NCBI GenBank assembly: GCA_036346275.1
Contig: CM070719.1
Span: 14,549,185 to 14,613,184, forward strand
Length of the DNA: 64,000 nucleotides
Reading direction: 5' to 3'
Source of the DNA: Otatea glauca
Lineage: Eukaryota; Streptophyta; Magnoliopsida; Poales; Poaceae
Shown: positions 58,170 to 64,000 of the stretch, piece after piece
Layout: every line of letters begins with the position of its first letter
How positions within the stretch are numbered: position 1 is the stretch's first letter
The notes under the pieces: generated by a model
Databases searched by the model: none
Told to the model about the DNA's origin: nothing
What the model saw: the letters and a program-made list of their open reading frames with translations, nothing else
Program-made: the position numbers and the translations under genes

Positions 58170-58922
58170 ATGAGGATGATCCACACCTATGGAGAGCGCA
58201 CCGGAGGATACGCCGCTGAGTTATGGCATATGATGCAGCTGCTCGGAGGTTTTGACAGGCCGCTTTATCGAGGAACCACGGTGGTGCGGGCAGGACTTGA
58301 CATCGCCTGGGATGTCAAGGTCACAGTGTATGCTCGGGAGAGGACGAGGGCGAGCCGTCCTATCTACATCACTGTCAGGAGGTCTTCTTTTGAGGTTGAG
58401 ATCCAGGAGACGGCGCGTCTGGCGATGCGGCAGATTGCCCGCAACTACTCCGCAGAGTTGGAGGGCACTGTCTTTCGTCACCATCCGCGTCGAGACAATC
58501 GTTATGACAGGATGGAGCTCGTGGAGGAGGACGCCACGATCACCCACCTGGCGAGATATGTCATCGCCTAGGAGGACGTCTTGGACGAGACAGTCCAGGA
58601 GCTGCAGAGGACCCGCGACGAGGTCACAGAGGTGAGGATCCAACTGCGGGAGGGCTTAGCACACTCCATGTAGAAGATTCAGGAGTTGGAGATGGCTTTG
58701 TATGGACCCGAGCCTGAGCCAGTCCTGGAGCTGCACGATCCAGATCCGGAGGAGCCAGAGCAGGAGGCACCAGCACAGGAGCAGGCAGCCCCGGGACCAG
58801 CCGAGTCGATGGGGTCTTTTGCACCAGCTGCAGTAGGTCATCAGGACCAGTTCAACCCGATTCCAGAGCACCCACCGGTGTATGCTCCGGGGGAGCCGCA
58901 GCCGGGTTGGCTCGATGAGTGA
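58170..58922 (+). pseudogene. pre-gag ORF of Gyp-Q (two TAG stops)
   Basis: A 251-codon frame (stop included) starting MRMIHTYGERTGGYAAELW, continuous except for TAG at 58569-58571 and 58671-58673, both CAG in Gyp-P. The N-terminal 135 residues form a compact-looking domain (LLGGFDRPLYRG, SRPIYITVRRSSFE, QETARLAMRQIARNYSAELE). A short helical stretch (QELEMALYG, about residue 172) and an acidic Pro/Glu-rich tail (DPDPEEPEQE) ending GWLDE follow. No known catalytic motif. It resembles the extra ORF ahead of gag in rice RIRE3/RIRE8-like elements; the role is unknown. Confidence 0.8.
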
Positions 58923-59209
58923 TCGAGTCTAGTAGAGTATAGTGTCGAGACTCGAATGTTGAGTCGCGTCTTTTGCTTCAGAGTCACCATTAGGTGTTAG
59001 TCGTCATAGAGTCCTACGTCGCTTACTTGCTTTTGGTTGTGAGTGTCTCGTATGTGTTGCATTGCCCTTAGGCACCTGTGAGCAACCATACTGCTTTATA
59101 TTGTATCAATAAAGTGGCTAAATAATTTAAGTTACACCTATTTCCCCCACATAAGCTCTTTTACTTGTCTATGCTTTCTTCTTTTCTTAACCTTGGAAGT
59201 TTGCAACAG
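58923..59209 (+). other. pre-gag to gag spacer of Gyp-Q
   Basis: 287 non-coding bases matching 50395-50677 in Gyp-P, with 'tgtatcaataaagtggc' near 59100. How gag is expressed behind the pre-gag ORF is not visible. Confidence 0.6.
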
Positions 59210-60416
59210 ATGGTGAGGACTCGTGGAAATGTTGGAGCCAGCGGAAGTGGAGCTAATCAGGCTGACAACCAGAATGAGGAACCAATCCCTCAACCGCCGC
59301 AAGTTGATATGCAGAACTTGGGAGCCTTCCTGACTGCCTAGACTCAACTTATGAACACGATGGTTCAAACCATGCAGCAGATATCCAATCAAGCTGCTGC
59401 GAATGTTCAACTTGGGGGTAACCATGGACCACACCCCTACTCAAGGTTGTCTGAGTTTATGCGAACTCGTCCACCTACCTTCTCAGGCAACGCCAATCCA
59501 CTGGAGGCGGACGATTGGCTAAGGACAATCGAGAGGAAGCTGCACATTACCTAGTGTATGGGACATGAGAGGGTACTCTATGCCTCTCATCAACTCGAAG
59601 GAACTGCCGCAGAATGGTGGGAAAACTTCTGCGCAGCTCATGTGGACCCACAGAGTATCACGTGGGAGGAATTCACCTCAGCCTTCAACCAGTACCATGT
59701 ACCCGAGGGTATCATGGATCTTAAAAAGGAGGAATTCCGGAGCCTCAAGCAGGGCGGCCAGTCAGTGGATGATTACCTGAATAAGTTCACACAACTGGCA
59801 CGCTACGCACCGGAGGACGTGGCTACGGATAATGCCAGACAATCCCGCTTCATGAAGGGATTGAATGCAGGGTTGCAGGTGGGACTAATCACCCACACAT
59901 TCCCTGACTTCCAAGAGCTAGTTAACAAAGCTCTTATCTTGGAGGACAAGTGCCGAGAGTTGGATGACAACAGAAAGCGCGGAATGGCGCAACAAGGAGG
60001 TCGTTTAGGACAGCAGAGGCAGAGGACAGCACCCCAACAATTCATCCGGTTCCAGCCCAGAGGCAGCGATAGGGCACCACCGCAAAAATCGCCCAAAGGC
60101 CGTAATGCTCGGACTCAAATTTAATCGTGGCACGCATCGAGGAACCTCTCAGGCACCGGGAAGACGTTGCTATCACTGCAATGAACTAGGGCATTTTGCC
60201 AATAACTGCCCTAAGAAGGGAGGTGTCACCCCGGTCCGCTTTAACCTAGGGAACACACCGGCAAGGACTCCCGCACCAATCGTGAACCGCAGGGCATCAA
60301 CAGCAGCAACTCCATCCCAAGGAACTGCACGAGGCCGAGTCAACCACATTACAACGGATGAAGTGCAGAACGCCACGGATGTTGTACTGGGTAAGTTCCT
60401 AGTAAACTCGTACTAG
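59210..60416 (+). pseudogene. gag: Gyp-Q gag
   Basis: Starts MVRTRGNVGASGSG. One frame runs from 59210 to 60124 with in-frame TAG at 59339-59341 and 59552-59554. The capsid includes EWWENFCAAHVDP, FTSAFNQYHVPEG, DYLNKFTQLARYAPEDV and a Gln/Arg-rich tail. A frameshift near 60110 leads to the zinc knuckle (CYHCNELGHFANNC, about 60168-60210) and the linker NHITTDEVQNATDVVLGKFL, reaching TAG at 60414-60416. One knuckle only, unlike Gyp-D. Confidence 0.88.
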
Positions 60417-61679
60417 CTACTGTTTTATTCGATTCGGGAGCTTCACATTCATTTATTTCCCGAGATTTTGCAGTTCAAAATGATATGGATATAGTGAATC
60501 TTAAATGTGCGCTTATAGTCCAATCCCCTGGATCAGAACTCCGATCTAAAGTAGGATGTTCTGGGGTAAGACTAATAATTAATGGAGTTGAGTTCCTAGT
60601 GAACCTAATCGTCTTGAATACCCAAACCCTGGATGTTATCCTGGGAATGGATTGGTTAACCAAACACAAGGCGAAGGCCGGATCATGAAAAGAGTCATAT
60701 CGGTCGAGAGCCCGGATGGAAAGAAGATTTAATTTGAAGCAAAATCAGTACGAGATGGACAATTAATGGTCAACAGCATGAAGATTGACAGCTTGGAGGA
60801 AGTTTCCATAGTCAATGAATATCCGGATGTTTTCCCAGAGGATTTACCCGGAATTCCGCCAGATATAGGTATCGAGTTCGTGATAGAGCTTGTCCCAGGG
60901 ACAGCTCCAATAGCTAAGAGACCTTACAGGATGTCCACGGAGGAATTAGTGGAAATGAAGAAGCAAATTGAAGAGCTGCTGGATAAAGGGTTTATAAAAC
61001 CTAGTTCATCGCCATGGGGAGCACCTGTCTTATTCGTCAAGAAGAAGGACGGGAGTTTTAGGATGTGTATAGACTATCGTGCACTCAATGATGTGACGAT
61101 AAAGAATAAGTATCCGCTACCCAGGATCGATGATTTGTTTGACCAGTTGAGAGGAGCAGGAGTATTCTCCAAAATTGATCTCCGATCAAGATACCATCAA
61201 TTGAAGATCCGATCAGAGGATATTCCGAACACTGCATTTTCGTTAAGATATGGACACTACGAGTTCACAGTGATGTCTTTTGGTTTGACAAATGAACCAG
61301 CATATTTCATGAACTTAATGAATAAGGTTTTTATGGAATATTTGGATAAGTTCGTTGTCGTGTTCATAGATGATGTTCTTGTCTATTCCAAGACAAGAGA
61401 AGAGCACGCCGAACATTTGAGGCTAGTCCTTGAGAAATTGAGGGAACAACAGTTGTTTGCAAAATTTAGTAAATGTGACTTCTGGAAGAATAAGGTTGAA
61501 TTTCTTGGACACATAATGATAGCAGAAGGAGTTGCGGTAGATCCAAAGAAAGTGGAAATGGTTTTGCATTGGGAGCAGCCAAAGACGGTAACCCAAATCC
61601 GTAGTTTCCTTGGAATGGCGGGATATTACCGTCGTTTCATCGAAGGATTCACCACGATTGCGAGACCTCTTACGCAATT
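60417..61679 (+). pseudogene. pol: Gyp-Q pol: protease and RT, cut by Cop-F
   Basis: Protease DSG at 60431-60439, then GMDWLTKHK near 60650; small shifts near 60415 and 60690. A long open frame 60766-61713 covers the linker (EYPDVFPEDLPGIPPD) and nearly all of RT: SSPWGAPVLFVKKKDG, RMCIDYRALNDVTIKNKYPL, AFSLRYGHYEF, the catalytic FIDD at 61363-61374, and FLGMAGYYRRFIEGF. It stops being pol at 61679, just after the RPLTQ segment, where Cop-F enters; codons 61680-61713 are copia LTR. RNase H and integrase are outside the window. Confidence 0.9.
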
Positions 61680-63319
61680 TGAAGGACCGAGATGGCGAAC
61701 AGAGGGAGGGTGAATGGTCACAAATAAAAATTCCCCCAAAATACTCCAACAAAAACCTCGACAAGATCGCTCAAAGGAAATTGTGAAAAACCCGAAAAAC
61801 TAGACAACTATGTGTACCCCAAGCTTGCATGGATAAGTACCAAAAAATATGTGGGGATTTTTGAGTCACAATCCTGGTTGTCTAGTGTCCAAGATAAAGA
61901 GGAATCAATTCAAACTCTTGCTTTTAGAAAGGACATCAATTCAAATCACAAAAGTCACTTTCAGAAAAGCAAAAGCAGAATTTCCAGAACTTGTCCTCAA
62001 TTTGCACAGGAGGTTGGTGGGTTTCTGCAGCTCAAAAAATTCTGAGAATTTTTCTCCCTATGAGATGCCGAGTCGTGAAGAACTCCACCAAATTTCTCCT
62101 CAAAAATCCTTACAGAAAAAACAGAAAAAATCTAAGTACACAGTATGCTCAAGAACTTCGAGTAGAAAGTTTGGGGCTCGCTTTTCACCCAATGGCGTCC
62201 AAACGGTGCAACAAGTGAACTCCACAATTTTTCTTCAGGTGTATATCAGAGTCCCGCACCTCCTCCAACAAGAATCACTCAAAAAGGATTTTTCTATATT
62301 TTTACAAATATCAAACACTGACTGCTGCGCGAAGAACAAGTTCTGAACAAAGTAGGAACCTGAAAGAAAAGATGTTCTCTACTCAATCCAAGAGTGCAAA
62401 AGAGATGTAAAACCATATGAACACACTCAAAACATCCAAGATTAGCAGCATTTAGAAGGAGGGGAGGCAAATCCAAATTACTTGAAAGTAAATTGCGGGA
62501 ATGTAATTGCAGGAAAGTAAATGCTGAATTTAAATTGCGTAAAGTAAAGACATAATGTAAATGCGCAAAATAAATTCAGAAGTGGATGGATAAAACTTTC
62601 ATTTCTGGAAGGGGAGGTTACAAAGCCTCACATTCATGTAGGCAAAGCTCAAATGAGCATCAAAAACCTCAACACCTTCAAGGGAAGGAGGCTACCCCTC
62701 CACCCCTATTTATACTACTCTTGGGCCACCTACCACACTTGGATGAGTCTCTCAACCCTAGAGCACTCATCTAAGGGCTAGGATTAACCCATACACACAG
62801 CCATGCAAGGGCTAACCCAAAACCCACACACATACCGGGTTTTCTTGCACGGTTTTCAAAGCATACTACCTAGACCCGCTAACCTATCAACTAGACCTCA
62901 ATCCGACGGCCCTCATTGATCCACGCGGCATCTAGCTAGCATCATCTCCTTTCCTTGTCTTCTTGACTTGCCCGGACTCCGTCTCCGATTATCTTCCGGT
63001 TATCTCCCGACCGTCTGGACCTCCGACACTCCTCGCATAGTCCCGGTCAACCTCCGCCTCACCATGACCTAGCACCGTCGCCTTGCAACCATCAAAGACA
63101 AGGAAACTCCTCACATAGCAATGCCCACAAAGATGTGCAATAAACCATCCAACTCATCACTACCGCGTCCATATGACCGTCATCGCCACTCTGGCAGAGA
63201 CAACTCAAATTGCTTCATTTTGAAAATCAATCCAAATCAAACTCAAACTTGAGCACACCTTGCTCAAATAAAGTCAAATACTCATCACAAACATGGATGG
63301 ACCTCCACATGGTCCTTCA
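61680..63319 (-). repeat. 3' LTR of Cop-F
   Basis: 1640 bp. The minus strand starts TGAAGGACCATGTGG at 63319 and ends GGTCCTTCA at 61680. Colinear with both Cop-G LTRs. TATA box at 62707-62714. Small frames such as 61849-62346 are shared with Cop-G LTRs because of DNA similarity. Confidence 0.92.
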
Positions 63320-64000
63320 ATCTCCCCCTTGATGAGTATATTGACAAACCACACAAAAGGCATAAATTTGAGTTTGAAGAAAATGAAGAAGAAAGCAATT
63401 TTAGTTGCAAAGTCAAACTTGGTCCAAAGATAGAAATTAGAACCATGACCAAGTTGACGAAGAGGAATTCAGATTTTAGAGTTAAATTTAAGAAAGAGCA
63501 AGTTTTCAACAAAAACTCTAAAATCCAACTAAACATGTCAAATGTGATTATGAGATTATGATCCAACAGAAGTAGTAGCATGGTTTTACAAAGATCATAA
63601 TAACCAAATAAGCATTCACATTTTTATCATTTTAGTGATGCCTTTTCTACGTTTTCTCCCCCTTTTGGCAATATAGGCATCAATTTTTTTTATGTATGCA
63701 TGAAATGCAATCGAAAGAGCTTTGAAGATTATCCAATTGATCAAAATGGAAGGATATTACACCAAGCTTGTCAATTTCAGAAGATGACTAAACTAAGACA
63801 TGTCCAAGTGCAAATACAAGCTTAGTTTTGAATATTTCATTTTTAGCAAGATTAGACAAGTGCAACACTTAGCTTTAGTTTCAAAAATAGAAGAATAGCC
63901 ACTCTAAGGATCAAAAGGAAAACCTAGAGTTCAACCTACTCAACACTTTGGGGAATCTAGAAGAGCATACAAGGTCCTTCGGGCTCATTTATCACTTAAC
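63320..64000 (-). other. Cop-F polypurine tract and 3' spacer
   Basis: 'atctccccctt' at 63320-63330 is the polypurine tract on the minus strand. The remaining 670 bases match the Cop-G spacer just upstream of its 3' LTR (25147-25816). No coding sequence. Confidence 0.8.

Larger units (their letters stand above)
54409..61679 (+). mobile_element. Gyp-Q: Ty3/gypsy chromovirus inserted in Gyp-P integrase
   Basis: 5' LTR 54409-57962, primer site, leader, pre-gag 58170-58922, gag 59210-60416, pol from about 60420 up to the Cop-F insertion at 61680. The bases before the LTR, ATATG (54404-54408), should be its target copy. It is the best-preserved member of the family here and serves as the uninterrupted reference for the CACTA and Gyp-S insertion sites. 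Confidence 0.9.
61680..64000 (-). mobile_element. Cop-F: copia element, 3' end (minus strand)
   Basis: Same family as Cop-G. The 3' LTR (61680-63319) is nearest the Gyp-Q pol, followed by polypurine tract and 3' spacer; the rest lies beyond the window. The five bases before it, CAATT (61675-61679), should be one target copy. Uninterrupted Gyp-P sequence ('ttacgcaattgttg', 53119 onward) shows the pre-insertion site. Confidence 0.9.

Overview
The window comes from a plant nuclear genome, most likely a large-genome monocot such as a grass. No host gene, rRNA, tRNA or CRISPR array was found. Nearly every base belongs to nested transposable elements: chromovirus-type Ty3/gypsy elements with 3.1-5.0 kb LTRs and an extra open reading frame before gag, SIRE/Maximus-type Ty1/copia elements, one Tat-type gypsy element, and one complete CACTA (En/Spm) DNA transposon. 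All coding regions carry stops or frameshifts. The species is inferred only from these families. Element names (Gyp-A, Cop-G and so on) are mine.

Left part (1-12203). Gyp-A (minus) runs off the left edge and ends with its 5' LTR at 4023, inserted into the RT gene of a plus-strand element, Gyp-X. Gyp-X is seen as a pol piece (4024-5088) and probably as a 3' LTR end (about 11640-12203). Between these lies Gyp-D (minus), with a truncated 3' LTR, chromodomain integrase, RNase H, RT and an unusual gag with a zinc-knuckle array.

Middle part (12204-31642). A decayed Tat-type element (12204-12543 and 28545-30380) was split by a roughly 5 kb solo LTR, Gyp-E, with CTCTT target duplications. That LTR was itself split by a complete 11,013 bp copia element, Cop-G (16450-27462, duplication CCTTG, two 1635 bp LTRs). 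A truncated copia LTR (Cop-H) and other LTR debris follow.

Right part (31643-64000). Gyp-P (plus) starts with a 3.6 kb LTR, a tRNA-iMet primer site and a pre-gag ORF. It was hit three times: by the CACTA element (36130-46790, duplication GTT), by a solo LTR of its own family (46805-50386, duplication ATGAG, just before the pre-gag stop codon), and by Gyp-Q, another member of its family, inside the integrase (54408/54409). Gyp-Q (LTR, primer site, pre-gag, gag, protease, RT) was in turn hit by a minus-strand copia element, Cop-F, at 61680, related to Cop-G, which runs off the right edge.

Where both flanks are visible, target duplications give a firm insertion order. The main points of interest are a doubled palindrome shared by five diverged LTR copies, the acidic pre-gag protein, CAG-to-TAG stops typical of methylated CHG decay, five zinc knuckles in Gyp-D, and the internally duplicated 3' end and repeated exons of the CACTA gene.
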